A stretch of 36,608 bases of DNA from Defluviicoccus sp. (GCA_022823775.1 JAJEHI010000182.1:1-36608), one strand, 5' to 3'. Numbered from the stretch's first letter, positions 14,686 through 22,868 are shown. Numbers and translations: made by a program. The notes: generated by a model from the letters alone, not told the origin.

Positions 14686-16338
14686 GTGACGACTTCATAT
14701 CCGGCCTTCGGTCTCCAAAGCCGCAGGGCGCTCTACGCCGGGGTGAGGGTGCTCGCGGACGCGGTGCGCGTAACGCTCGGACCCGCGGGGCGCGCGGTAC
14801 TGATCGAGGAGGACGGCAAGCCGCCGTTCTTCACCCGCGACGGCGCCCGCGTGGGGCAGGCAATGGAGCTTGCCGACAGGTTCGCGGATATGGGGGCGCG
14901 GCTGGTCCGCGGCGTGGCCGCGCGCACCGCCGAGGAGGCGGGGGACGGCCGGACCACCGCTACGGTCGTCGCGGCCGCGCTGATCGAAGAAGGGATCAAG
15001 GCCGTCGCGGCGGGCGCGGATCCGGCCGAGTTGAAGCGCGGCATCGACCGCGGCGTGCTCGCCGTGCTCGATACCCTTTGCCGGTCCGCGCGCCCGGTGG
15101 AACCCGGCGATACGCTCGCGAGGATCGCGACGCTGGCCGCGAACGGCGATACGGAGATCGGGTGGATCGCCGCCGAAGCGGTCGCGGCGACGGGCGCCGA
15201 AGGCGTCGTCGATGTCGAGGACGGCCACGGCCGGGGCGTCGAATACGAGATCGTCACCGGCGTGCGCTTCGACCAGGGCTATGTGTCGCCCTACTTCATG
15301 ACCGATCCGGAGACTCTGCTCTGCACCTATGACGAGCCGTTGATCCTGCTCCATGACGGGAAGCTCGACCGTCACGAACCCCTGCTCGGGCTGCTGGAAG
15401 CCGCGGTTCGGATGCGCCGCCCGCTGGCGATCGTGGCCGAGGCGGTGGAAGGCGAGGCGCTCCAGACGCTGACGACGAACAAGGTCAGGGGCGGCCTCAG
15501 GCTGGTCGCGGCCAGGGCCCCCCATTTCGGCGACCGCCGGCGCGCCGCTCTCGAGGATGCGGCCGTGCTGACCGGCGCCACCGTCATCGCCGATGACAAG
15601 GGGCTTGCCCTGCGGAATGCCGGCCCTGGCCTCCTCGGCGGCGCCCGGCGCACGGTGATCTCCGGCAGCGAGACCCTGTTCGTCGAAGGCGCCGGCGAGC
15701 CGGCGGCGATCGAGAACCGCCGGCACGAGATACGCAACGCGATTGCCGCGGCCAGGACCGACTACGACCGCGAGCTGCTGACCGAGCGTCTCGCGCGGAT
15801 CTCAGGCGGGGTCGCGTCGATCGGGGTCGGCGGCGATTCGGAGGCGGAAATCGCCGCCCGCTCCGAAAGCGCACGCACGGCCGCCCGCGCCGCCCGCGCG
15901 GCGCTTGCCAACGGCGTCGTGGCCGGCGGAGGCGCCGCGCTGCTGCACGCCGCGAGGGTCCTCGACCGCGCGGCCTCCGGCCCCCACGCGCGCCTCGTGT
16001 TGCGGGCGGGACTCGCCGCGCCGCTCCGCCAGATCGCCGACAACGCCGGACATGACGGCAGGGCGATCGCCGCCCGGTTGGCCGAGATGGACGATCCGGA
16101 ACGCGGATTCGACGCGATCGCCGGCGAGATCAGGGACATGAGCGCCGCGGGCATAAGCGATCCGCTCGACGTGATTTCGGCCGCGCTGCGCCACGCCGCT
16201 TCCGTGGCGGGAATGGTCCTCACCGCCGAGGCGGCGCTCGCCAGGCCGCCCGCCCCGCCATCCGGCGAGCCGGAAGGTTTCGGTCCGACCACGCCCGATT
16301 TTCGCGCAGACGAACTCGAGGGGCTGGGCCTTGCCTGA
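14686..16338 (+). CDS. Divergent GroEL/Hsp60 paralogue with altered ATPase residues
   Basis: 550 residues from GTG 14686; the N-terminus aligns with GroEL without gaps (VLADAVRVTLGPAGR matches GroEL 22-36). Equatorial, intermediate and apical domains are all present: RDG with Asp52, EAGDGRTTATV with Asp87, GYVSPYF in the apical domain, PLRQIADNAG near the end. Key changes against E. coli GroEL are Asp398 to Thr398 (codon 15877-15879), Lys51 to Arg, Thr89 to Arg, and Val263/Val264 of the apical substrate groove to Thr/Thr. The C-terminal Gly-Gly-Met tail is missing; the end is GFGPTTPDFRADELEGLGLA. No groES lies nearby. It sits inside a ring-cleavage operon, which recalls the dedicated GroEL-like MimG that helps a diiron monooxygenase fold in actinobacteria. 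A pathway-dedicated chaperone with weak ATPase is my inference. Confidence 0.93.
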   Translation: MTTSYPAFGLQSRRALYAGVRVLADAVRVTLGPAGRAVLIEEDGKPPFFTRDGARVGQAMELADRFADMGARLVRGVAARTAEEAGDGRTTATVVAAALIEEGIKAVAAGADPAELKRGIDRGVLAVLDTLCRSARPVEPGDTLARIATLAANGDTEIGWIAAEAVAATGAEGVVDVEDGHGRGVEYEIVTGVRFDQGYVSPYFMTDPETLLCTYDEPLILLHDGKLDRHEPLLGLLEAAVRMRRPLAIVAEAVEGEALQTLTTNKVRGGLRLVAARAPHFGDRRRAALEDAAVLTGATVIADDKGLALRNAGPGLLGGARRTVISGSETLFVEGAGEPAAIENRRHEIRNAIAAARTDYDRELLTERLARISGGVASIGVGGDSEAEIAARSESARTAARAARAALANGVVAGGGAALLHAARVLDRAASGPHARLVLRAGLAAPLRQIADNAGHDGRAIAARLAEMDDPERGFDAIAGEIRDMSAAGISDPLDVISAALRHAASVAGMVLTAEAALARPPAPPSGEPEGFGPTTPDFRADELEGLGLA

Positions 16339-16389
16339 GCGGGCGCCGTGCGCAACATGTCCGCCGACATCAAGCAGGAGGGACCCGTC

Positions 16390-17331
16390 ATGACCAGCGA
16401 TGCCGTAACCAGGAACACCGTCGGTTGGATCGGCGCCGGGCGCATGGGCTTCCCCATGGCCGAGCTGCTGCTCAAGGCGGGGGCCGAGGTGACGGTCTAC
16501 AACCGGACGGCGGCCAAGGCGGAACCACTGACGGCCTATGGCGCCAGCATCGTCGGGAGCCCCGCCGCACTCGCCGAACGGGACGTGGTGTTCGCCATGG
16601 TCGCCGGGCCCGACGATTTGCGCGCGGTGATCGCGGGTCCCGACGGGCTGCTCTCCAATCCCGCCGCGACGCCCCGCATCGTCGTCGACTGCTCCTCGGT
16701 GGACGAGGAAGCTTCCGAGGATGTACGCCGGGCGCTCGCCGAACGGGGCGTCCAGTTCCTCGCCGCGCCGGTCAGCGGCAACGGAAAGGTGGTCAAGGCG
16801 CAAAAGCTCACCATCGTCTCGTCCGGTCCGAGGGACGTGTTCGACGAGGTACGGCCGTTGCTTGAGGTCATGGCGCCCTCCGGCGTGACCTGGGTCGGGG
16901 AAGGCGATCTCGCCCGGACCTGCAAGATCTGCCACAACGTGATGCTCGGCGTGGTGATCCAGTGCCTGTCCGAGATCACCGTTCTCGCCGAACGTGCGGG
17001 CGTGCCGCGCTCGGCCTTCCTCGAATTCATGAACGCATCGGTGATGGGATCGACCTTCACCCGCTACAAGTCGCCGGCCCTGGTCAATCTCGACTACACC
17101 ACCACCTTCACGCCACCGCTGCTGCGCAAGGATCTCGATCTCGGCCTCGCGCTGGGCCGAGCGCTGGACGTGCCGATGCCGGTCACGGCGCTCACACGGG
17201 AGATCCTGTCTTCGGTCGTGGGGAAGGGACATACCGACATCGATTTCTCTATCCTGCTACAGCATGAGGCCGAAGGCGCCGGACACGAGTTGGTGGCGGA
17301 GAACGTCGAGGTCGACGACGGGCTGGGATAA
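16390..17331 (+). CDS. NAD(P)-dependent beta-hydroxyacid dehydrogenase (3-hydroxyisobutyrate dehydrogenase family)
   Basis: 313 residues from ATG 16390, chosen because GGAGGGA lies six bases upstream; GTG 16348 and ATG 16357 are weaker. The N-terminal Rossmann loop is GWIGAGRMGFPMA (12-24), with Asn38-Arg39 after beta-2 favouring NADP. The substrate motif APVSGN is at 126-131 and the catalytic Lys179 is in ARTCKICHNVML, with Asn183 following. The second half is the all-helical dimer domain of the family. The reaction is oxidation of a short beta-hydroxyacid or reduction of a semialdehyde. In this operon it could act on a fragment released from the cleaved ring; related enzymes also reduce succinic semialdehyde or tartronate semialdehyde. 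Substrate not assignable by eye. Confidence 0.87.
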   Translation: MTSDAVTRNTVGWIGAGRMGFPMAELLLKAGAEVTVYNRTAAKAEPLTAYGASIVGSPAALAERDVVFAMVAGPDDLRAVIAGPDGLLSNPAATPRIVVDCSSVDEEASEDVRRALAERGVQFLAAPVSGNGKVVKAQKLTIVSSGPRDVFDEVRPLLEVMAPSGVTWVGEGDLARTCKICHNVMLGVVIQCLSEITVLAERAGVPRSAFLEFMNASVMGSTFTRYKSPALVNLDYTTTFTPPLLRKDLDLGLALGRALDVPMPVTALTREILSSVVGKGHTDIDFSILLQHEAEGAGHELVAENVEVDDGLG

Positions 17332-17362
17332 TCTGACGACGAAACGCCGAAAGGAGGATGCA

Positions 17363-17656
17363 ATGGCGAAGGGCTACTGGGTGAGTTGTTACCGCGCGAT
17401 CAAGGACCCCGACGCGCTCGGGGAGTACGCCAAGCTCGCGGGGCCTGCGATCGCGGCCGGGGGCGGGAAATTTCTCGCCCGCGGCGGTCGGGTGGCGGCC
17501 TTCGAGGCCGGCGTGAACGAACGCACCGTCGTCGTCGAGTTCGAGAGCTTCGAGCAGGCACTGGCGACCCATGACGGGGAAGCCTATCAGGCGGCGCTCG
17601 CGAAGCTCGAAGGAGCCGTCGAGCGGGACCTGCGGGTCGTCGAGGGTATCGACTGA
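17363..17656 (+). CDS. DUF1330 family small protein
   Basis: 97 residues from ATG 17363, which has an excellent AAAGGAGG site. The sequence MAKGYWVSCYRAIKDPDAL, then GGKFLARGG, VVVEFESFEQALA and YQAALAKLEGAVERDL at the end are the standard DUF1330 pattern, a ferredoxin-like alpha/beta barrel of the dimeric ABM type. No characterised activity is common to the family; members often accompany oxidoreductases and aromatic-compound genes. It is the last gene of the operon that starts at the catechol dioxygenase gene, 31 bases after the dehydrogenase stop, and converges with the next gene across 12 bases. Confidence 0.88.
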   Translation: MAKGYWVSCYRAIKDPDALGEYAKLAGPAIAAGGGKFLARGGRVAAFEAGVNERTVVVEFESFEQALATHDGEAYQAALAKLEGAVERDLRVVEGID

Positions 17657-17668
17657 GGGGAAGCGGCG

Positions 17669-18472
17669 CTACGCCGCCATCAGCGCTTCGGCCCTGTCGT
17701 AATCGAACGCGACGGGGTCGATTTCGCCCGCGTGGATTTCCGCCACGCGCTCCGAAGACAGCGGGTTGGAGAACTGCCCGTTCCGCATGACCACGCGGGC
17801 CTTGAGCAGTTCCCCGACCAGCGCTTCCATCCGGGCCCATTCGGCGTCCGTCATTCCCTCGGCATCGAGGCCGACGATGCCGCCCAGCATGTGCTCGAAC
17901 TCGTCGTCGTAGACCCTGGCGCAGGCATCGGCGATCAGCGCGTCGTTGCCGCCGCGGTCGACAATGCGCATGCCCTCGCGGAACAGCGTGCAGTAGCCGC
18001 CCTCGGAGAATTTCGACGCCCGGGCGCCGATCTCGCCATGCTCGGCCAGTATCTCGTAACGGAGCCGGGTGAGCACGGTATCCTCCTCCCAGCCTTGGCA
18101 GCGATGGGGGTCCAGCTTCGGCGTGCCCTCGGGGCGGATCGCGTCGTAGACGTCCGCGAAGGCGACCAGATGGGTGAACTCCTCGTATAGCCCTTCGAGC
18201 AGATCGCGGATGCGGTGGCGCGGCACCTCGATGTCCATTTTTGGCAGGACTTCGAGCGCCTCGGTCAGCGGTCCCACGATCACGCCGCGGTTGCCGTAGT
18301 CGCCGACGCCGGACCCCTTGAACTCCTTGAATACCTGCAATTCGAGCCAACGCAGGTCGGTCTCGATCGTACGGACGGGCGAATCCCAGTAGGTGCGGAC
18401 CACTTCGGCTTCGCCCGCGAACAGCGGGGCGGCGGACTCGATCAGCCGGCGGAGGGGCGGGCTCATCGCCAT
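17669..18472 (-). CDS. Unknown helical protein, possible ferritin-like di-metal carboxylate protein
   Basis: 267 residues from ATG 18472 (GGAG nine bases upstream); an ATG at 18517 would add 15 non-conserved-looking residues. I do not recognise the family. The protein is predicted almost fully helical and carries a spacing that suggests a ferritin-like diiron site: an acidic residue in a first helix (Glu44 or Glu50 in LRWLELQVFKEF), Glu98-x-x-His101 in YEEFTHL, a Glu in a third helix (Glu157 in KFSEGGY, or Glu144/Glu147), and Glu191-x-x-His194 in DDEFEHML. That is the E...ExxH...E...ExxH order of ferritin-like oxygenases. No signal peptide. It converges on the ring-cleavage operon and is divergent from a permease gene. 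The metal site is inference. Confidence 0.65.
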   Translation of the reverse strand: MAMSPPLRRLIESAAPLFAGEAEVVRTYWDSPVRTIETDLRWLELQVFKEFKGSGVGDYGNRGVIVGPLTEALEVLPKMDIEVPRHRIRDLLEGLYEEFTHLVAFADVYDAIRPEGTPKLDPHRCQGWEEDTVLTRLRYEILAEHGEIGARASKFSEGGYCTLFREGMRIVDRGGNDALIADACARVYDDEFEHMLGGIVGLDAEGMTDAEWARMEALVGELLKARVVMRNGQFSNPLSSERVAEIHAGEIDPVAFDYDRAEALMAA

Positions 18473-18586
18473 GGAGCGATACTCCGGGTGAGGGCTGGAC
18501 TCGATGCGACGGGGCATTGCTAATGAAAGCCTTGGGAGCGCGCAAGCGGGCTCCCTGCCCGCCGTCGAAAGGACGTGCCGCTCGGC

Positions 18587-19333
18587 ATGGAGATGGATTC
18601 CGCGCTGATAGCGACAGCAGCCGTCGCGTTCACCGCCGCCGGCATGGTCAAGGGCGTGATCGGGCTCGGCCTGCCCCTGACGGCGATCGCGGTGCTGACG
18701 ATTACGATCGGGCTGAGGGAGGCGGTCCCGCTGATCATCGTACCGGTACTGATCACCAACGCCTGGCAGATGACCCGGGGCGGATTGCTCGTCTCGGTGT
18801 TCAAGCGGTTCTGGACGATGATCGTGCCGCTCGGGATCGGCGCCTGGTTGGGGACGGTCCTCCTCTTCTCCATCGACGAGACCCTGGTCGGCGCGCTTCT
18901 CGGGGTCGTGATCATCGTCTATTCGCTGGTCAACATCTTCGCGATCAGGTTCCGCATTCCGGACAGCCACGAGCGCTGGTATTCGCCTGGCGTCGGGCTC
19001 CTGTCGGGATTGCTGACCGGCTTGACCGGCTCCGTCGGCGGTCCCGTCGCGATCTATTTCCAGGCCCTCGGGCTCGAACGCGAAACGTTCCTGCGGGCGG
19101 TCAGCCTCGCCTTCTTCCTGACCGCGCTGCCCTGGGGCGGAACGCTGATCGCCGAGGGCGCGCTCACCGTGGAGGCGGCCGCCATCGGCGCCGTCGCGCT
19201 GCTGCCTTCCTTCGCCGGCATGTGGGCCGGTCGGAAAATCGGCGAGCGGCTGTCTCAAGAGGTATTTTCGAAAGGCGTGTTCGGGTTTCTGATCCTGATC
19301 GGCGCCAACCTGATCCGGCGCGCGATCGTGTAA
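18587..19333 (+). CDS. TauE/SafE-family membrane permease (sulfite/organic anion exporter type)
   Basis: 248 residues from ATG 18587; GTG 18575 is an alternative with AAAGGA closer upstream. About eight hydrophobic helices are seen, in two similar halves, each with the family's glycine-rich re-entrant segment (GMVKGVIGLGLPL near 19-31 and LTGLTGSVGGPVAIYF in the second half). The family transports sulfite, sulfoacetate and other small organosulfur or carboxylate anions across the inner membrane. It is 18 bases upstream of the reductive-dehalogenase-like gene and probably shares its transcript, so it may move that enzyme's substrate or product (inference). Confidence 0.88.
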   Translation: MEMDSALIATAAVAFTAAGMVKGVIGLGLPLTAIAVLTITIGLREAVPLIIVPVLITNAWQMTRGGLLVSVFKRFWTMIVPLGIGAWLGTVLLFSIDETLVGALLGVVIIVYSLVNIFAIRFRIPDSHERWYSPGVGLLSGLLTGLTGSVGGPVAIYFQALGLERETFLRAVSLAFFLTALPWGGTLIAEGALTVEAAAIGAVALLPSFAGMWAGRKIGERLSQEVFSKGVFGFLILIGANLIRRAIV

Positions 19334-19351
19334 GCCGAAGGAGTAGGCGAT

Positions 19352-20329
19352 ATGCGGAAGCTCCCCGTTTACCGGACACCCGAAGAACAACGGGCCCTGT
19401 TTCCGGACATCTCCGGCAACGACGTCAACGGACGCGGCGAGCGCGCATCCCGCCGGCCGAGACCGCTGTTCTGGCATTACGGTGTCGATATCCCGCACAA
19501 GGCTCTGCAGGATTACTACATGGAGCGCTTCGAAGCGTTCCCGGAGCTTCAGGATTTCCACCTCAAATACGGCGGGCGCGGACAGAGGAAGCCGCCGGAG
19601 AAGCCGGAGGCGCCCGAGGCCGATACGCCCGGGAACTGGTCGCGCCGGGTAAAGGACTATGCGCTCGCGCACGAGGGCGATCTCGTCGGGATCGCACGGG
19701 TGAACCCGGAATGGGTGTTCGAGGGCTACGAGGCGCCCGAACCCTGGATCGTCGTCATCGGGGTGGCGATGGACCATGGCGAGCTCGCCAAGGCGCCGAC
19801 GATTCCCGCCGCTGTCGAGACCATGACGCAGTACAACCGGGGCACCCGCGCGGCGCGTGCGCTCGCCAACTTCATCCAGTCCGTCGGATACCGCGCGCGG
19901 CCCCATGGCGGGCCGGCGGCGGGGCCGGTCACGTTGATCCCCGCCGCCATCGAGGCTGGGCTGGGTGAGCTCGGCAAGCACGGCTCGATGATCAACCGGA
20001 CCTACGGGTCGTCCTTCCGCCTTGCCGGGGTGCTCACCGACCTGCCGCTGATCGCCGACGCGAAAGACATGTTCGGGGCCGACGATTTCTGCACGAGCTG
20101 CCAGGTCTGCACCGATGCTTGCCCGCCGGATGCGATCTCGCGCGAAAAGGAATGGGTACGCGGCGTGGAGCGCTGGTATGTCGATTTCGACAAATGCATC
20201 CCGTATTTCAACGACACCCAGGGATGCGGCATCTGCATCGCCGTCTGCCCCTGGAGCCGTCCCGGGACCGCCCCGAAACTGGCCGAGAGGATGACTCGCC
20301 GTCGGCGCAGGCTCGACGATCGGGGCTGA
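19352..20329 (+). CDS. Cytoplasmic reductive-dehalogenase-like protein (corrinoid, two [4Fe-4S])
   Basis: 325 residues from ATG 19352 with AAGGAG upstream. It carries the RdhA core: GDLVGIARVNPEWVFEG (109-125), then IPAAIEAGLGELGKHG (196-211), YGSSFRLAGVLTDLPL (218-233), and a C-terminal ferredoxin domain with Cys247, 250, 253, 257 and Cys282, 292, 295, 299 for two iron-sulfur clusters. These are the cobalamin-dependent reductase features shared with epoxyqueuosine reductase QueG. Unlike respiratory RdhA there is no Tat signal and no RdhB anchor gene. Unlike the catabolic NpRdhA type, as I recall it, there is no fused reductase domain. It could remove a halogen from an aromatic ring, or perform another corrinoid-dependent reduction. 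The family call is firm; dehalogenation is inference. Confidence 0.85.
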   Translation: MRKLPVYRTPEEQRALFPDISGNDVNGRGERASRRPRPLFWHYGVDIPHKALQDYYMERFEAFPELQDFHLKYGGRGQRKPPEKPEAPEADTPGNWSRRVKDYALAHEGDLVGIARVNPEWVFEGYEAPEPWIVVIGVAMDHGELAKAPTIPAAVETMTQYNRGTRAARALANFIQSVGYRARPHGGPAAGPVTLIPAAIEAGLGELGKHGSMINRTYGSSFRLAGVLTDLPLIADAKDMFGADDFCTSCQVCTDACPPDAISREKEWVRGVERWYVDFDKCIPYFNDTQGCGICIAVCPWSRPGTAPKLAERMTRRRRRLDDRG

Positions 20330-20462
20330 CGGACAGCTGCTTCTCGGTCTCCTCCCGCCTCGCCACGGCCGCTTTGACCGGGCCCTGCCCTCATCGGAAA
20401 ATACGTTCTCGGCAGCCGGGCCCGAACCCGCCAATCCCGAACGGAGACCGAGGAACCCCGAG

Positions 20463-21296
20463 ATGACCAGAAGAATCGAGCATTCCTGCGTCACGACCGA
20501 AATCGACGACGAAGGCATCGCCTGGGTGACGTTCAACCGGCCGGAGAAGCGCAACGCGATGAGCCCGCAACTCCATTACGACATGGAAGCCGTAATGATG
20601 GAGATCGAGACCGACGAGTCGGTCAGGGTCACCGTACTGACCGGCGCCGGCGATTCGTGGAGCGCGGGGATGGACCTGCGGGAGTATTTCCGCGAGACCG
20701 ACAACGATCCCACCGCGCAGTTTCGCTCGTTTACGGCGAACAAGCACTGGAGCTGGGAGATCCTGTCGATGTCGCGCAAGCCGACCGTCGCGATGGTCAA
20801 CGGCTATTGTTTCGGCGGAGCGTTCATCCCGCTCTGCGCCTGCGACATCGCGATTACGGCGGAAGATGCGGTGTTCGGCCTCTCCGAGATCAACTGGGGA
20901 ATCCTGCCGGGCGGCATCGTCAGCAAGGTGATTCAGGACTTCCTCGCGCAGCGCGACGCGATCTTCTACGCCATGACCGGTCGGACGTTCGACGGCACGA
21001 AGGCGGTCGAAATGAAGCTCGCGAATATCGCGGTGCCGCGCGAGAGGCTGGAGGAGGAGACCCGGGCGCTCGCCCGCGAACTGATGGAGAAAAACCCGGT
21101 CGTCCTCGGCTACACAAAGCAGGCGGTCAAGGCGGTCCGCACGATGGATGTCGAGATGGCCTACGAATATCTCCGCGCAAAGTCTCTCGCGCTCAGATTC
21201 GCCGACACCGAGGACACGCGCGGCCGGGGTATGGAAGAGTTTCTCGACAACAAGACCTATCGGCCCGGCTTCGAACCGGTCGGAAAGAAATCCTGA
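20463..21296 (+). CDS. ech: Hydroxycinnamoyl-CoA hydratase-lyase (feruloyl-CoA hydratase/lyase, crotonase fold)
   Basis: 277 residues from ATG 20463. It closely follows Pseudomonas HCHL: FNRPEKRNAMSP (24-35), AGMDLREYFRE (68-78), KPTVAMVNGYCFGGAFIPL (106-124), FGLSEINWG with catalytic Glu142 (138-146), MEKNPVVL (208-215), Tyr236 in YEYLRAK, and the MEEFLDNKTYRPGF terminus. The enzyme hydrates feruloyl-, caffeoyl- or coumaroyl-CoA and cleaves it to vanillin-type aldehyde plus acetyl-CoA. One difference is Ile122 at the place where the Pseudomonas enzyme has Ser123, which contacts the 4-hydroxyl, so the phenolic group may be held differently. It is followed 14 bases on by an acyl-CoA ligase gene that would make its substrate. 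Confidence 0.9.
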   Translation: MTRRIEHSCVTTEIDDEGIAWVTFNRPEKRNAMSPQLHYDMEAVMMEIETDESVRVTVLTGAGDSWSAGMDLREYFRETDNDPTAQFRSFTANKHWSWEILSMSRKPTVAMVNGYCFGGAFIPLCACDIAITAEDAVFGLSEINWGILPGGIVSKVIQDFLAQRDAIFYAMTGRTFDGTKAVEMKLANIAVPRERLEEETRALARELMEKNPVVLGYTKQAVKAVRTMDVEMAYEYLRAKSLALRFADTEDTRGRGMEEFLDNKTYRPGFEPVGKKS

Positions 21297-21310
21297 GCGA
21301 CTCGCGCGCC

Positions 21311-22864
21311 ATGCGCGAGGTGGACCGCTTTCGCGCGGAAACGCTCGCCCGGCTGCCGTCCCGCATCGCCGACGTCCCGACGCGCTGGGCGGAAGAGACC
21401 CCCGCCGCGCCGGTCGTCCATGCAGGTTCCGGAACCCGGACTTATGCCGATCTCGCGGCCGGTATCGACGAGGCGGCGTCCGCCCTCGGCGAGGCCGGCG
21501 TCCGGGGTGGCGACCGCGTTCTCCTCGTGATGGAGAACTGCTTCGAGGCCCTCTGTGCCTTCTACGCCATCACCGCCTTGGACGCGTGGGCGGCGATGGC
21601 GAACGCGCGCCTGTCGCCCCGCGAGATCGACGTCGCGATCGATTGCGCCGATGCCCGTTTCGCGGTCTTCGCCGAGGCCGTTTCCCCCGAGGCCCGAGCC
21701 CACGCCGAGGCGCGGGGCGCGAAGACTCTCGCCGGCTTTCGCCGCGGCGGGCTTGCCCTGGCCGTCGTCCGGCCCGGGGCCGCGCCCGAACCCGTCGAGG
21801 AGGATCCCGCCCGGCGGATCGCCGCGCTGCTCTTCACGTCGGGCACGACCGGACGGCCGAAGGGAGCGATGCTGTCCCACCGGACCATGCTCTACCAGGG
21901 CGCGGTGGTCGGCGCCGGGCGTTTCGTCCGGGGCGACTGCCCCTATGTGGTGGCGCCGTTCGTCCATATCCTGGGGCTTTGCGGGCTGGTCGTGCCGCTC
22001 ATCCATGTCGGCGCCGCCTTCGAGTTCCACGCGCGTTTCGATGCCGACACCGTGCTGGAGGGGCTTGCCGCCGGGCGCCTTACCCATGTATTCGGCGCGC
22101 CGCCGGTGTTCGCGGCGCTGGTCGCGAAGGCGGACGCGAGCGGCGGCGCGATCCAGGCACCGCGCTTGAGGCAGATCCTGGCCGGCGGCGCACCCGTCGA
22201 TCCGGCCTTGCGCGAAGCCGCGGAACGCGCGTTCGGAACGCCGCTCGGCGCCGGTTATGCCGCCACGGAGTTCGCGCCGATCGCCTCGAGCCCGCCCGGG
22301 GAAAGGCCGAACTCGGGCGCCGCCGGATATCCCTGGCCGGGCAATGAGATCAGGCTTGTCGGTGCCGACGGTGCCGAGGTCGCCGACGGCGAGGTGGGAG
22401 AAGTGCAGTGCCGCGGCCCCAACGCGATGGCGGGGTATTTCCGCGATCCGGAGGCAACCGCGGCGGCGATCGATTCCGACGGGTGGGTGTCGATCGGCGA
22501 TCTCGCGCGGATCGACGAGGACGGCCAGATTCACGTCGTGGGCCGGCTCAAGGAGCTCATCCTTCGCTCGGGCTTCAACGTCTATCCGCCCGAGGTCGAG
22601 GCGGTTCTGAGCAGCCACCGCGACGTCGCCCAGGCCGCCGTCGTCGGCCGCGACGTCGAGGGCAACGAGGAGGTGATCGCCTTCGTTGAACCGGTTCCCG
22701 GCCGCGGCATCGATGTTGCCGCGCTGGCGGTCCACGCGGCCGGGCAACTGGCGCCCTACAAGCGCCCGTCGCGTATCGTCGCGCTCGACGCGCTCCCTGT
22801 CGGTCCGACCGGCAAGATCGACCGGGTCGGGTTGAAGGACCGCGCGCGGGAATTGCCGGAATAG
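21311..22864 (+). CDS. Acyl-CoA synthetase (AMP-forming), probable feruloyl/hydroxycinnamoyl-CoA ligase
   Basis: 517 residues from ATG 21311; the ribosome site is weak, so translation may be coupled to the hydratase-lyase gene 14 bases upstream. The ANL-superfamily motifs are all present: ATP loop LLFTSGTTGRPKGAMLSH, GYAATEFAPI (A5), IGDLARIDEDG (A7), and the C-terminal domain with RLKELILRSGFNVYPPEVE (A8) and the catalytic Lys in VGPTGKIDR (A10). It activates a carboxylic acid to an acyl-adenylate and then to the CoA thioester in the cytoplasm. Pairing with a hydroxycinnamoyl-CoA hydratase-lyase points to ferulate, caffeate or coumarate as substrate, but the binding pocket cannot be read reliably by eye, and medium-chain acids remain possible. 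Confidence 0.9.
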   Translation: MREVDRFRAETLARLPSRIADVPTRWAEETPAAPVVHAGSGTRTYADLAAGIDEAASALGEAGVRGGDRVLLVMENCFEALCAFYAITALDAWAAMANARLSPREIDVAIDCADARFAVFAEAVSPEARAHAEARGAKTLAGFRRGGLALAVVRPGAAPEPVEEDPARRIAALLFTSGTTGRPKGAMLSHRTMLYQGAVVGAGRFVRGDCPYVVAPFVHILGLCGLVVPLIHVGAAFEFHARFDADTVLEGLAAGRLTHVFGAPPVFAALVAKADASGGAIQAPRLRQILAGGAPVDPALREAAERAFGTPLGAGYAATEFAPIASSPPGERPNSGAAGYPWPGNEIRLVGADGAEVADGEVGEVQCRGPNAMAGYFRDPEATAAAIDSDGWVSIGDLARIDEDGQIHVVGRLKELILRSGFNVYPPEVEAVLSSHRDVAQAAVVGRDVEGNEEVIAFVEPVPGRGIDVAALAVHAAGQLAPYKRPSRIVALDALPVGPTGKIDRVGLKDRARELPE

Positions 22865-22868
22865 GCGA

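Noticed and set aside
17669-20554. A 961-codon open frame on the reverse strand spanning the TauE-like and reductive-dehalogenase-like genes
   Set aside because: Only the last ~280 codons look like protein; the rest is the high-GC antisense of two clearly coding + strand genes, rich in Arg/Gly/Pro/Asp/His with no family features. Similar shadows (for example 3444-5228, 4999-6273 and 22756-24219 on the reverse strand) were rejected for the same reason.
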